Assembly: GCF_017168235.1 (NCBI RefSeq) | Contig: NZ_JABFAO010000010.1 | Span: forward strand, 155,623 to 208,652 | DNA: 53,030 nucleotides | Direction: 5' to 3' | Source: Rhodococcus sp. KRD197 | GTDB taxonomy: Bacteria > Actinomycetota > Actinomycetes > Mycobacteriales > Mycobacteriaceae | Notes under the pieces: model-generated | What the model saw: the letters and a program-made list of their open reading frames with translations, nothing else | What the model was told of the DNA's origin: nothing | The model's database searches: none | Shown here: positions 1 to 7,682 of the stretch, one piece after another | Position numbering within the stretch: position 1 is the stretch's first letter | Layout of the letters: every line of letters begins with the position of its first letter | Made by a program: the position numbers and the translations under genes

Positions 1-7
1 TTTTTTT

Positions 8-26
8 AGATGTGTATAAGAGACAG
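8..26 (+). other. Nextera/Tn5 mosaic-end adapter remnant
   Basis: Bases 8-26 match exactly the 19-bp mosaic end used in Tn5-based library preparation, preceded by a run of seven T. This is not genomic sequence. It marks the left edge as the raw end of an assembled contig. Any reading frame that starts inside it is an artefact. Confidence 0.97.
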
Positions 27-28
27 AC

Positions 29-1012
29 CCCGAGGAGCTCGACGCCGTCCTGACCTGGATGGACGCCAACACCGACGGCAAACCGTACGGCGTGGACATC
101 GTCATGCCGGCGAAGATCCCCACCGAGGGCGCCTCGGTCGACCTGAACGAGCTCATTCCGGCCGAGCATCGAGCATTCATCGACCGCACCCTCGACGAGT
201 TGGGCGTCGCCCCGCTCGGCGCCGATCAGGCGCGCAACGAGGGGGTGCTGGGTTGGCTGCATTCGGTGGCGAGATCGCACGTCGACGTCGCTCTGCGTCA
301 CCCGATCAAGCTCATCGCGAACGCCCTCGGTTCGCCGCCGAACGATGTGGTCGAGCAGGCGCACGAACACGGAGTGCCGGTTGCGGCGTTGGCCGGCACC
401 GCGGAGCATGCGCGTCGGCACGTGCGCAACGGTGTCGACATCGTCATCGCACAGGGATACGAGGCCGGTGGTCACACCGGTGAGATCGCGTCGATGGTGC
501 TTCTCCCGGAGATCGTCGACGCCGTCGGCGACGAGGCAGGTGTGCTGGCGGCCGGCGGAATCGGCAGCGGCCGTCAGGTCGCAGCTGCGTTGGCGCTCGG
601 CGCGCACGGGGTGTGGATGGGTTCGACGTGGCTGACCGCAGCCGAATACCGGCTGGGAGCCAGGCACGAGGGCAAGCCGTCGGCGATGCAGGAAGCGCTG
701 TTGACGGCTACGTCGAGTGACACTGTTCGCACCCGTATCTATTCGGGGAAGCCGGCGAGGCTGTTGAAGACCAAGTGGACCGATGCGTGGGATCGACCGG
801 AAGCTCCCGATCCGCTCCCGATGCCACTGCAGAACATCCTGGTCAGCGAGGCGCATCAACGCATCAACAACGCAGAGAACCCGGACGTGGTGGCCATGCC
901 GGTGGGCCAGATCGTGGGTCGAATGAACGAGATCCGGCCCGTCGCGGACATCGTCGCGGAACTTGTTTCCGGATACGACGAGGCCGTCAGCAGGCTCGTC
1001 GAGCAGCGCTGA
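29..1012 (+). CDS. Nitronate monooxygenase family flavoprotein (5' partial)
   Basis: FMN-dependent oxidoreductase of the nitronate monooxygenase (2-nitropropane dioxygenase) family, a TIM-barrel fold that oxidises alkyl nitronates; the physiological substrate here is unknown. The frame is open from the adapter junction, with residues PEELDAVLTW preceding the first ATG at 59, so the true start lies off the contig. Visible hallmarks are the HGVPVAAL strand, the glycine-rich phosphate-binding segments GYEAGGHTGE and AAGGIGSGRQV, and the GVWMGSTWL strand near the C-terminus. 327 residues are visible. The stop lies 3 bp from the end of the convergent glycosyltransferase gene. Family assignment is firm; substrate is not. 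Confidence 0.88.
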   Translation, partial: PEELDAVLTWMDANTDGKPYGVDIVMPAKIPTEGASVDLNELIPAEHRAFIDRTLDELGVAPLGADQARNEGVLGWLHSVARSHVDVALRHPIKLIANALGSPPNDVVEQAHEHGVPVAALAGTAEHARRHVRNGVDIVIAQGYEAGGHTGEIASMVLLPEIVDAVGDEAGVLAAGGIGSGRQVAAALALGAHGVWMGSTWLTAAEYRLGARHEGKPSAMQEALLTATSSDTVRTRIYSGKPARLLKTKWTDAWDRPEAPDPLPMPLQNILVSEAHQRINNAENPDVVAMPVGQIVGRMNEIRPVADIVAELVSGYDEAVSRLVEQR

Positions 1013-1015
1013 GGC

Positions 1016-1963
1016 TCAGCTGACGCGGGTCGCGGCCTCGGCCGCGTCCGCGGAGCTTGCGCCGTTGTTGACCGGCAGCATCCGCGAGCGGACGGGCGAG
1101 AACAGGTAGCGCAGCGAGTAACGCTGCCGGGCGGGATCGTAGGGGCGGTAGACGGCGAAGACGAGAATGTGCCACCACCAGTGCAGCCGAAGGGCTTTGC
1201 GCCTCTGCTCGGTCATCGCATCGTGTAGCTCGAATGTCTCGATACCGCACTGGATGTACTCCGAGAACTGCGACGGCGGTGTCAACGCGCGACGCGGTGA
1301 TACGTCGACATTCATCTCCGTCAGCTGTGCGAGAGCGATGTTCGCCTCGCCCAGGCACAGTGCGAGGTCGAGGTCCTCATGAATCCGGGCGTCGGTGCTC
1401 ACTCGGTGTTCGATCTCTCGCCACGCGGCCCGTCGGATGGCCATGTTCGCGCCGTGCAAGTTGGTCACCGGCCGCCCGCCGCCCACGGTGCCCTTCCTCA
1501 GTTGTCGACCGAACCACCAAGCCTTGAGGCTGCGGACCGGGGAGTCGTACGGCAGATTCAACCCGGTTACGCCGCCGACGTGGGCGCCGTCGGTGGATAG
1601 GAAGTCCAGCACGGCCCGAGCCCAGCCAGGTCGGACGCGGGTGTCGGCGTCGATACGTCCGAGGACGTCTCCGCTCGCGGCACGGAACCCGGCGTTGCGC
1701 GCGTGCGCGACGCCTGGGGTGCGTTCGAGGAGCAGGGTGATCTTGGGGTTCGACTTCATGTATCCCCGGACGACGGCTGCCGTGCGGTCGGTGGAGTTGT
1801 TGTCCACGACGATGATCTCGTGCAGGTCGTCGGTCTGCGCGGCCAGCGCGTCGAGGCACGGGCCGATGAACGCCTCTTCGTTGTGGCACGGGATGACGAC
1901 GGACAGTGTCTCGGCGCGGGTCACGAAAGCAGGCACGTTCGCCGACGCTATCGCATGTGGCAC
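1016..1963 (-). CDS. Family 2 glycosyltransferase
   Basis: GT-A fold glycosyltransferase that would transfer a sugar from a nucleotide-sugar donor; acceptor unknown, possibly a cell-envelope glycan or lipid. The N-terminal motif LSVVIPCHNEEAFIG and the following VDNNSTD segment are the nucleotide-sugar binding region. RIDADTRVRPGW contains the metal-binding DxD, and the IHEDLDLAL segment supplies the later acidic ED motif. There are no clear membrane spans, so it is probably cytosolic or peripheral. About 315 residues from a GTG at 1963; a second GTG at 1936 is equally possible, and neither has a strong Shine-Dalgarno. The frame stays open further upstream, but that extension does not look like protein. 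Upstream DNA (about 1970-2005) is AT-rich and promoter-like. Confidence 0.85.
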   Translation of the reverse strand: MPHAIASANVPAFVTRAETLSVVIPCHNEEAFIGPCLDALAAQTDDLHEIIVVDNNSTDRTAAVVRGYMKSNPKITLLLERTPGVAHARNAGFRAASGDVLGRIDADTRVRPGWARAVLDFLSTDGAHVGGVTGLNLPYDSPVRSLKAWWFGRQLRKGTVGGGRPVTNLHGANMAIRRAAWREIEHRVSTDARIHEDLDLALCLGEANIALAQLTEMNVDVSPRRALTPPSQFSEYIQCGIETFELHDAMTEQRRKALRLHWWWHILVFAVYRPYDPARQRYSLRYLFSPVRSRMLPVNNGASSADAAEAATRVS

Positions 1964-2182
1964 ACTGCGTCGAATCGAAATGTATTGTGTATCAATTGTT
2001 TTGAATGATTCACCGGTTCTTCGGCGGTTCGCAAGGTTTGGGCCCCGTTTACAGCGAAGAAGAAATGAGAGAGTCGGTTTACCTCGGCCCGACGTGGCCG
2101 ACGCCCCGATTGGCGGATTTCCAGCACCGGTGCCCACTAAGCTGGCTCTCGATCGAGTGCACCTACCGAATGGAGACGAGCA

Positions 2183-2404
2183 GTGGCTTCCGTGATCGCA
2201 GTGGGCGACCTGGTGCAGGCGACCGGTCACGCCGGGCCATGGAAGGTGCTCGAGATTCGGCAGGGCCTAGCGCTGCTCGAGCACCACGCAGGGCACCGCC
2301 TGTCGGTGCGCACCACCACCCTGTCCGTGGTGCGCAAGGGCTCGCCCGCGCAGGCCGTCGAGCCGGTGGCCGCCGAGCCCGAGTCGCCCACGCTTTTCGA
2401 CTGA
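2183..2404 (+). CDS. Small conserved-type hypothetical protein, 73 aa
   Basis: Starts at GTG 2183 behind the ribosome-binding sequence GGAGACG at 2172-2178. The product begins MASVIAVGDLVQATGHAG, followed by a WKVLEIRQGLALLEHH stretch and a C-terminal acidic/Pro tail ending PTLFD. The pattern of short beta strands with GD and G turns resembles small SH3/KOW-like barrels, but I do not recognise a named family. It stands alone, ending 9 bp from the convergent methyltransferase gene. It is called real because of the ribosome-binding site and protein-like composition. Confidence 0.65.
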   Translation: MASVIAVGDLVQATGHAGPWKVLEIRQGLALLEHHAGHRLSVRTTTLSVVRKGSPAQAVEPVAAEPESPTLFD

Positions 2405-2413
2405 CGACTTGGC

Positions 2414-3046
2414 TCAGATCTTTTCGTTCCTCGAGCGTTCCACCAGGCCGAGGCCGAATCGTTCGATCTCGCGGACGGCGAGGCTGCTGTTGCCGCCGAC
2501 GGTCAGAGACGGACGGCGTAGTAGGTGCTCGCCGCCGACGGGGATGCTGACCATTTCCGCCAGCTTCTGCAGCCACCGAACGGGTCGGTAGGACGAGGGG
2601 ACGTGGTCCGCGAGGAGAAGCATTCCGCCCGGACGTAGCACGCGCACCATTTCGGCGAGTGCGATGTCGGGCTCAGGAATGGCGCAGAGGGAGAAGGTGC
2701 AGACGACGGTGTCGAAGGAGGCGTCGGCGAATTCCAGCTCGTGTGCGTTGCCGAGCCGCAGGTCGGCATCAGGCCTGACGATCTGGGCTTTCGCGGTGGC
2801 CCGCGACAGCATCTCCTCGCTGAGCTCGATGCCTGTCAGTTCTACCTGCGGCGGATAGTGATCCAGATTGAGTCCGGTGCCGATGGCAACTTCGAGAACT
2901 TGGCCACTGGCGCGGGAGCACACCCACGATCGAGTGTCTCGGAAGAGCACCCGATCGAGCAAGGTCATGTGCTTGTCGTAGCTGGCTGCCTGCTTGTTCC
3001 AGTAGCGGTGCCACCGGTCCAGGTGTTGGTGGGACTCGGCTGACAT
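2414..3046 (-). CDS. Class I SAM-dependent methyltransferase
   Basis: Methyltransferase of the UbiE/Methyltransf_11 type, about 210 residues. Motif I is VLEVAIGTGLNLDHYP, followed by the acidic TGIELSEEML (ribose contact), NAHELEFADASFDTVVC (motif II/III) and RVLRPGGMLLL (post-motif). Substrate cannot be told from sequence; related actinobacterial enzymes act on lipids or small isoprenoids. The frame opens with two ATG codons, at 3061 and 3046. The second is chosen because AGGCGAGGA lies directly before it. It lies 11 bp downstream of the DUF2892 gene on the same strand and is probably co-transcribed with it and the 55-aa Cys-rich gene. Confidence 0.85.
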   Translation of the reverse strand: MSAESHQHLDRWHRYWNKQAASYDKHMTLLDRVLFRDTRSWVCSRASGQVLEVAIGTGLNLDHYPPQVELTGIELSEEMLSRATAKAQIVRPDADLRLGNAHELEFADASFDTVVCTFSLCAIPEPDIALAEMVRVLRPGGMLLLADHVPSSYRPVRWLQKLAEMVSIPVGGEHLLRRPSLTVGGNSSLAVREIERFGLGLVERSRNEKI

Positions 3047-3057
3047 TTCCTCGCCTT

Positions 3058-3294
3058 TCATGGTCGAGCGCAGGTTGCGCTGGAACGCATTCCCAACTTA
3101 CGCATCATCAGGCTGGCGGGACACCATCCGACCGCTGCGTACAGCAGGAGGTTGCCGCCGACGAACGCCGTCAGGACCTGCCATCGAGGATCGTGGAGCA
3201 TCCCGAGGGCCAGGCTGGCGAGGACGACGGTACCTGCCATTGCGGGAACGGTCCGTTCGATAGTGGGACCGCTGGTGTGCGCGGTGGATGTCAT
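3058..3294 (-). CDS. YgaP-like DUF2892 membrane protein
   Basis: 78-residue integral membrane protein with two hydrophobic segments: VPAMAGTVVLASLALGML, and a second running through FVGGNLLLYAAVGWCPASLM. The conserved GWCP at the end of the second helix is typical of the DUF2892 / YgaP transmembrane domain, which in other bacteria is fused to or encoded beside rhodanese sulfurtransferases. ATG at 3294 is used; an upstream extension to 3399 lacks family similarity. It lies between the 55-aa Cys-rich gene and the methyltransferase, downstream of a CsoR/CstR-type operator at 3539-3554, suggesting a role in sulfur or persulfide handling. That role is inference. Confidence 0.75.
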   Translation of the reverse strand: MTSTAHTSGPTIERTVPAMAGTVVLASLALGMLHDPRWQVLTAFVGGNLLLYAAVGWCPASLMMRKLGMRSSATCARP

Positions 3295-3332
3295 CTGTGG
3301 ATTCTCACTTCGTTGTGGTGTGGACGGGATTG

Positions 3333-3500
3333 TCAGCGGGCGGAGAACATCCTCGAGAAGAATCCGCCGGATTTGGGTTCGTTCTGGTGTCCCTGGCATC
3401 GATTGCTCTTGGGGACACCGCGCATGACCTGGTCGACGTGGTTACCGCAGCCCGCCCAGGTGGTCTTTCCGCACTTCCTGCAATTCACTGCCCTACACAT
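3333..3500 (-). CDS. 55-aa Cys-rich zinc-ribbon-like protein
   Basis: A short gene that is easily missed. From ATG 3500 (GGGAG ribosome-binding site just upstream) it encodes 55 residues containing NCRKCGKTTWAGCGNHVDQV and ending GGFFSRMFSAR. CxxC, a further Cys in WAGCG and the His in NHV make a compact putative metal site, plus a fourth region RCQGH. This CRKCGKTTWAGCG pattern is a recurrent small conserved protein of unknown function in bacteria (from memory). The start is 39 bp downstream of a perfect 16-bp palindrome that looks like a CsoR/CstR operator. It is followed on the same strand by the DUF2892 gene after 38 bp. Confidence 0.8.
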   Translation of the reverse strand: MCRAVNCRKCGKTTWAGCGNHVDQVMRGVPKSNRCQGHQNEPKSGGFFSRMFSAR

Positions 3501-3538
3501 ACTGCTCCCAACGGTGTCGAATGGTTCGATCCCCGACT

Positions 3539-3554
3539 ATACCCCATGGGGTAT
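3539..3554. promoter_or_regulatory. CsoR/CstR-type operator (perfect palindrome)
   Basis: ATACCCCATGGGGTAT is a perfect 16-bp inverted repeat. AT-flanked C-tract/G-tract palindromes of this kind are bound by CsoR-family repressors, including the persulfide sensor CstR and copper sensor CsoR. It lies 39 bp upstream of the 55-aa Cys-rich gene on the minus strand. No CsoR-family gene is visible in the window. Confidence 0.6.
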
Positions 3555-3578
3555 CTGAAAAACAGTGGTCGACGCCGG

Positions 3579-4112
3579 CTAGCCCTGCACGCCGCAGGTT
3601 GTGTCGGTGCAGTCGCGTTTGCGCCACCGATAGGCCACGGCCCCGGCCAGCATGGTCAGTGACACGCCGGCGAGGATGGGTTGAATCGGCGCCCACAGTC
3701 CCAGCGCGCCCGATGTCCCCACTGCGAGAAGTACGAGTTTGTTGCAGACCGGGCATCCGACTGCGAAGAAGGTGAGCACCACTCCGAGCGCGGCCGGGGT
3801 TCCGGTGCGCTCGGACTGTGCAGGTTTGTCGATGCCGAACCACACCGCAGTCAGCAGTGCGGTGGCCAGTAGCACCGGAAGTTCCCACGCCCGCACGGGA
3901 ACCTCGCGGCCGAACAGTGGAGTGTCGATGATGTCCGTGGGAACACCCACCACGAGCACGGTGATCACCGCTGCAAGTGCCCCGCGGGATATCCGCGCCA
4001 CCCATTGGTTCTGTCCACTGAAGCGGTTCGGTCCACTGAGGCCGGCGGTGGCAATCTCGCTGCGATCCTCGGTATCGGTTCCGACATGGCCGGGCGTGGT
4101 GGGCGAAGGCAT
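3579..4112 (-). CDS. Membrane protein with CPVC motif
   Basis: 177-residue protein with about four hydrophobic segments: roughly residues 43-61, 76-94, 108-131 and 137-160. The third begins with FFAVGCPVCNKLVLLAVG, so the CPVC (residues 120-123) sits in or at the edge of the membrane, as in redox-active or metal-handling membrane proteins. ATG 4112 is preceded by AGGAGA at a suitable distance; the frame continues open upstream but across the operator. Divergent from the DsbA-like gene, with which it shares the operator at 4169-4184. Function unknown; a partner in disulfide or thiol exchange with the DsbA/CcdA pair is plausible inference. Confidence 0.72.
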   Translation of the reverse strand: MPSPTTPGHVGTDTEDRSEIATAGLSGPNRFSGQNQWVARISRGALAAVITVLVVGVPTDIIDTPLFGREVPVRAWELPVLLATALLTAVWFGIDKPAQSERTGTPAALGVVLTFFAVGCPVCNKLVLLAVGTSGALGLWAPIQPILAGVSLTMLAGAVAYRWRKRDCTDTTCGVQG

Positions 4113-4168
4113 GTGCAGGGTTCTCCTACGAGTCGTAGTTGTGTTGGGGCGGTCGACTCTGCGAGGGT

Positions 4169-4184
4169 ATACCCGCATGGGTAT
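4169..4184. promoter_or_regulatory. Second CsoR/CstR-type operator
   Basis: ATACCCGCATGGGTAT has 6-bp inverted arms ATACCC/GGGTAT around a 4-bp centre, matching the arm sequence and spacing of the perfect palindrome at 3539-3554. It lies between divergent starts: 36 bp before the DsbA-like gene and 57 bp before the CPVC membrane gene. It also overlaps a GGGTATACCC palindrome at 4165-4174. Confidence 0.55.
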
Positions 4185-4219
4185 GGATGCCACTGGCGTC
4201 GAGCAACGAAAGGCATTGC

Positions 4220-4936
4220 ATGACATCGACTTCTCGATCACATCGCCGTAGAGACCTATGGCTTCTGGGTACCGCAGTGCTGGTCGCCGCGGTGCTCGTC
4301 GGTGTTCTGCTGACGGGTATGCGAGACGGCGATCGATCGCAAGCGGTTTCAGGCGAGGGCTCCACCGCAGCCCCCGAGATCGGACCCCTGGGAGATATGG
4401 CGCGTCGCACCGCCGATGATCCGATGGCGCTCGGTGCGGCCGACGCACCCGTGGTGATGATTGCATTCTCGGACTTTCGATGCCCGTTCTGCGCCAAGTT
4501 CAGTCGAGAAACGGAACCAGAACTGATCGACCGATATGTCGACGACGGCACGCTCCGGATAGAGTGGCGCGACCTTCCGATCTTCGGGCAACAATCGTTC
4601 GACGCGGCTCGCGCCGGTCGTGCTGCAGCTGCCCAAGACAGATTCTGGGAGTTCACCCACGCCGTCTACGCCGACGCCCCCGCGACCGGGCATGCCGACC
4701 TCACCATCGAGGTGCTCGAAACCTATGCCGCACAGGCCGGAATCGAGGACATCGCACGCTTTACTGCCGATGCGACCGGAACCGAGTTCGATGCCGCGAT
4801 CACCGCTGACTCCACCGAGGCGCAATCGCTGGGTATTCCTGCAACGCCTGCGTTTTCGGTCAACGGAGATCCGGTGCTCGGAGCGCAACCGTTGTCGGAA
4901 TTCGTCGACCTGATCGATACCGCCGCCGGGGTTTGA
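4220..4936 (+). CDS. DsbA-family thiol-disulfide oxidoreductase, membrane-anchored
   Basis: 238-residue extracytoplasmic thioredoxin-fold protein. A positively charged N-terminus (SRSHRRR) is followed by one membrane anchor, LWLLGTAVLVAAVLVGVLL, about residues 13-31. The active site FRCPFCAKF (CPFC, residues 88-91) and the cis-proline loop GIPATPAF (Pro 210) define the DsbA/Thioredoxin_4 family. Expected role: forming or isomerising disulfides in exported proteins. ATG 4220 follows AAAGG; the frame is open upstream but crosses the operator. The CcdA-like gene begins 6 bp downstream, so the two are an operon and CcdA could supply electrons. Confidence 0.88.
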   Translation: MTSTSRSHRRRDLWLLGTAVLVAAVLVGVLLTGMRDGDRSQAVSGEGSTAAPEIGPLGDMARRTADDPMALGAADAPVVMIAFSDFRCPFCAKFSRETEPELIDRYVDDGTLRIEWRDLPIFGQQSFDAARAGRAAAAQDRFWEFTHAVYADAPATGHADLTIEVLETYAAQAGIEDIARFTADATGTEFDAAITADSTEAQSLGIPATPAFSVNGDPVLGAQPLSEFVDLIDTAAGV

Positions 4937-4942
4937 ACGCTG

Positions 4943-5800
4943 ATGTCGCAGATCGGACTACTCGGAGCGTTCTTCGGCGGGCTACTGGCGTTGGTCAGCC
5001 CCTGTTCCGCATTGCTATTGCCCTCGTTCTTCGCATACGCCTTCGGTGGGGCCGGTAAGCTCGCCGGCCGCACGGGCGTGTTCTACCTCGGTCTTGCTGC
5101 CGTGTTGGTTCCCCTCGGAGCCGGCGTCGGAGCGATAGGTTCGGCCCTGACCCAGTACCGCGAGGTCACCACCATGATCGGCGGAGTGGTCATCATCGCG
5201 CTCGGGGCGATGGTCATCCTCGGCCACGGCTTCGCCCTCCGCTCCGCACAGCGCGCGGCCGCGCGCATCGACATCTCCTCCGTCGGATCGGTGTTCGCGC
5301 TCGGAGCCGTGTACGGACTCGCGGGCTTCTGCTCCGGGCCGCTCCTCGGCGCCGTGCTGACGGTGGCGGTGGCAGGCGGACAGGCACTCTACGGCGGCAT
5401 CCTGATGGCGCTCTATGCCGCGGGGATGGTGGTCCCGCTGTTCGTGCTTGCGCTGGTGTGGGACAGATTCTCGCTCGGATCTCGAACGTGGTTGCGCGGC
5501 AGGGAGATCAGCATCGGACCGCTTCGCACGCACACTACATCGCTGATCTCTGGTTTGTTCTTCATCGCCATCGGCGTGATGTTCCTGCTCACCGAGGGAA
5601 CCGCGAACCTCGGCGGGGTGATGGGCGTCGACAGTCAGTATTCGCTGCAGTTGTGGGTCAGTGACATCGCTGATTCGGTGTCCAATGTCGTGGTCCTGCT
5701 CGTCGGAACCATGGCGGTCATCTCTGTGCTGGTCTTCCGCCTCGTGCGCAAACGCGATGCTGTGACCGCAGATGATGACGAAGATGCGTTGAAAGCTTGA
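4943..5800 (+). CDS. CcdA/DsbD-like transmembrane electron carrier
   Basis: 285-residue polytopic protein of the cytochrome c biogenesis (CcdA/DsbD transmembrane domain) family, which passes electrons from cytosolic thioredoxin to extracytoplasmic thiol proteins. The two redox cysteines are in LVSPCSALLLP (Cys 21, helix 1) and YGLAGFCSGPL (Cys 130, helix 4), the typical pseudo-symmetric arrangement. Six or more hydrophobic helices follow the family pattern; the tail is acidic (DDDEDALKA). Located 6 bp after the DsbA-like gene, which is the likely partner. Confidence 0.87.
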   Translation: MSQIGLLGAFFGGLLALVSPCSALLLPSFFAYAFGGAGKLAGRTGVFYLGLAAVLVPLGAGVGAIGSALTQYREVTTMIGGVVIIALGAMVILGHGFALRSAQRAAARIDISSVGSVFALGAVYGLAGFCSGPLLGAVLTVAVAGGQALYGGILMALYAAGMVVPLFVLALVWDRFSLGSRTWLRGREISIGPLRTHTTSLISGLFFIAIGVMFLLTEGTANLGGVMGVDSQYSLQLWVSDIADSVSNVVVLLVGTMAVISVLVFRLVRKRDAVTADDDEDALKA

Positions 5801-5832
5801 CCACCTGGGGGGTCGAAGCGGACCCTGGGGTG

Positions 5833-6072
5833 ATGACGACCACCGAGGAACATCACATCGATGCTGTGCGGGACCGACTGGACGCAGCGTTCCCGGACGT
5901 TCCGCGCCGCGTGATCGAGGACGCGATCGCCGCCGAGCTCGCCCGATTCGAAGGTCGCAGGGTCCGCGACTTCGTACCACTGCTGGTCGAGCGCAACGCA
6001 CGCGAATCGATCCGCTCCACCGGAGCTCGCGCATCCGACGAGGACGACACGGCATCGGCTCCCGCCCAGTAG
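5833..6072 (+). CDS. Small three-helix-type protein, 79 aa
   Basis: From ATG 5833 this encodes a short helical protein, with VRDRLDAAFPDVPRRVIEDA and a second helix leading to FVPLLVERNARESI. The pattern of an amphipathic helix, a PDVP turn and a R-D-F-VPLLVER helix matches a small actinobacterial family described as a three-helix bundle dimerisation domain (from memory). A TTG at 5797 would lengthen it, overlapping the ccdA-like stop, but there is no ribosome-binding site for it. Probably the last gene of the dsbA-ccdA operon. Function unknown. Confidence 0.68.
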   Translation: MTTTEEHHIDAVRDRLDAAFPDVPRRVIEDAIAAELARFEGRRVRDFVPLLVERNARESIRSTGARASDEDDTASAPAQ

Positions 6073-6090
6073 CGGCCGCAGGTGCGCGGC

Positions 6091-7680
6091 CTAGGCGAGT
6101 GACAAGTCGAGATCCGCTCTCGCCTGGCACGTGAGAATCACGAACGCGGCATCCGGCCCAGGGGAGAAGTAGACGGGATCGCTGGTGTTCCAGCGTTGAC
6201 GCTGCAACTCCCGCGCCAGAACTTTGTGGCTGGCCGTTCGGGGAAGATCGGTGCACACACGTACCAACTGCGGGTAGGCACGCGGCGCCAGGTCCGGTTG
6301 CGCGGCGAGGAACTCGGCAAGACCGTCCATGACGGATTCCGGAGCGAGAATCGCGGCCATGACGCGGTCGCCGGGGCCGGGCGCCGGTACACCGAATACG
6401 CTCACCGCTTCGATCGCGTGATGGCGCAGTAGTATTCGTTCGATGGGAGCCGCACCGAGATTCTCCCCTCCCACGCGCAGCCACCCGGAGGTCCGCCCCG
6501 CGAAGTAGGCGAACCCGTTTTCGTCGCGGTAGGCCAGGTCGCCGCTGAAATACATGCCGCCTCGCATGCGTTCGGTATCGGCTCGTTCGTCCTCGTAGTA
6601 TCCGCAGAACATGCCTGGGCCGGAGGTGTTGACAAGCTCGCCGACGGCATCCTGCTCGTTGATCACGCCGCCGCGATCATCGAATCGAGCAGCGGGACAG
6701 ACGTTTCCCTCGGCATCGAGGATCTGCACCGCGTCCGGGAGCGGGCCGAGGGCGTTCGGCGGAGTATCAGGGGTGCGGGCAATGGAGACGCCGCCCTCCG
6801 AGGATCCGAAACCGTCGACGACGGTCACCGCGAACCTCGATGCGAAGCGGTTCGCCGCGCCCGGGGTCGCCTCGTTGCCGTAGACCACACGCAGCGGGTT
6901 GTCGTCATCGTCGTCTCGGGCGGGTGTCGCCAGGATGTAGGAGAGCGGCGTCCCGACGTAATTGGCGTACGTCGCGCCGAACGCGCGCACGTCGGGCAGG
7001 AAGCCGGATGCGGAGAAGGTGCGCCGCAGTGCGAGATTCGCACCGGCCGCGAGTGCGACGGCCCATCCGGCCATGATGGCGTTGGAATGGAACAGCGGCA
7101 TCGAGACGTAGACCGTGTCGTTCTTACCGAGACCGAATCGATCGGCGAGCATCTTCCCCGGAGTCACGACCTTGGTGTGGGTGCAGCGCACAGCCTTCGG
7201 ATCTCCGCTCGTTCCGGAGGTGAACACGAGCATGAACAGCTCGCTCGCAGACGGCCGAACCGGCAGGCTTTCGCTGCGGCCCGAGTCCTCTTGCCAGGAA
7301 ACGGCGGTGACGTCGATGGCTCCGGTGACGACGTGGACGTGCTCGGAGTCGGTGAAGACGAGCTGGCAGTGAGTGCGTGCGGCGTCGGCTGCGAGGTCCG
7401 GGGCCGAGCGCGTCGAGTTGAGCCCCACCACGACGAACCCGCCGAGCGCCGCGGCGCCCAGCAGGTACGAGTACTCCGGCACATTGGCCAACAACACCCC
7501 GACGTGTCGCGGCAACGCGCCGTCCAACATCTCGTCAATACAGGCGGCCCAGTGGCGCGAGATTCGCACGTGCTCGGCCCAGCTCACCCGGCGATCCTCG
7601 AACAGCAGCGACGTCGCGGTGTCGTGCTCCCTGGCCAGCAGCAGATCCGCGACGGTTTCCGCCGCTTCGGCGCGTGTCAC
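6091..7680 (-). CDS. fadD17: Steroid side-chain acyl-CoA synthetase, FadD17-like
   Basis: 529-residue AMP-forming acyl-CoA ligase (ANL superfamily). Motifs: FTSGTSGDPKAV (P-loop, A3), VVDGFGSSEGGV (A5), YFSGDLAYRDENGF (A7), RTSGWLRVGGENL (A8) and a C-terminal lysine in TASHKVLAREL (A10). Its place directly after fadE26 and fadE27 matches fadE26-fadE27-fadD17 of M. tuberculosis, where FadD17 activates steroid side-chain carboxylates (reported preference for shortened side chains). GTG 7680 lies 2 bp after the fadE27 stop, so translation is coupled. The open frame runs much further upstream, but that part is a shadow of fadE27. A GC-rich hairpin near 6074-6091 may end transcription. Confidence 0.86.
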   Translation of the reverse strand: MTRAEAAETVADLLLAREHDTATSLLFEDRRVSWAEHVRISRHWAACIDEMLDGALPRHVGVLLANVPEYSYLLGAAALGGFVVVGLNSTRSAPDLAADAARTHCQLVFTDSEHVHVVTGAIDVTAVSWQEDSGRSESLPVRPSASELFMLVFTSGTSGDPKAVRCTHTKVVTPGKMLADRFGLGKNDTVYVSMPLFHSNAIMAGWAVALAAGANLALRRTFSASGFLPDVRAFGATYANYVGTPLSYILATPARDDDDDNPLRVVYGNEATPGAANRFASRFAVTVVDGFGSSEGGVSIARTPDTPPNALGPLPDAVQILDAEGNVCPAARFDDRGGVINEQDAVGELVNTSGPGMFCGYYEDERADTERMRGGMYFSGDLAYRDENGFAYFAGRTSGWLRVGGENLGAAPIERILLRHHAIEAVSVFGVPAPGPGDRVMAAILAPESVMDGLAEFLAAQPDLAPRAYPQLVRVCTDLPRTASHKVLARELQRQRWNTSDPVYFSPGPDAAFVILTCQARADLDLSLA

Positions 7681-7682
7681 GA

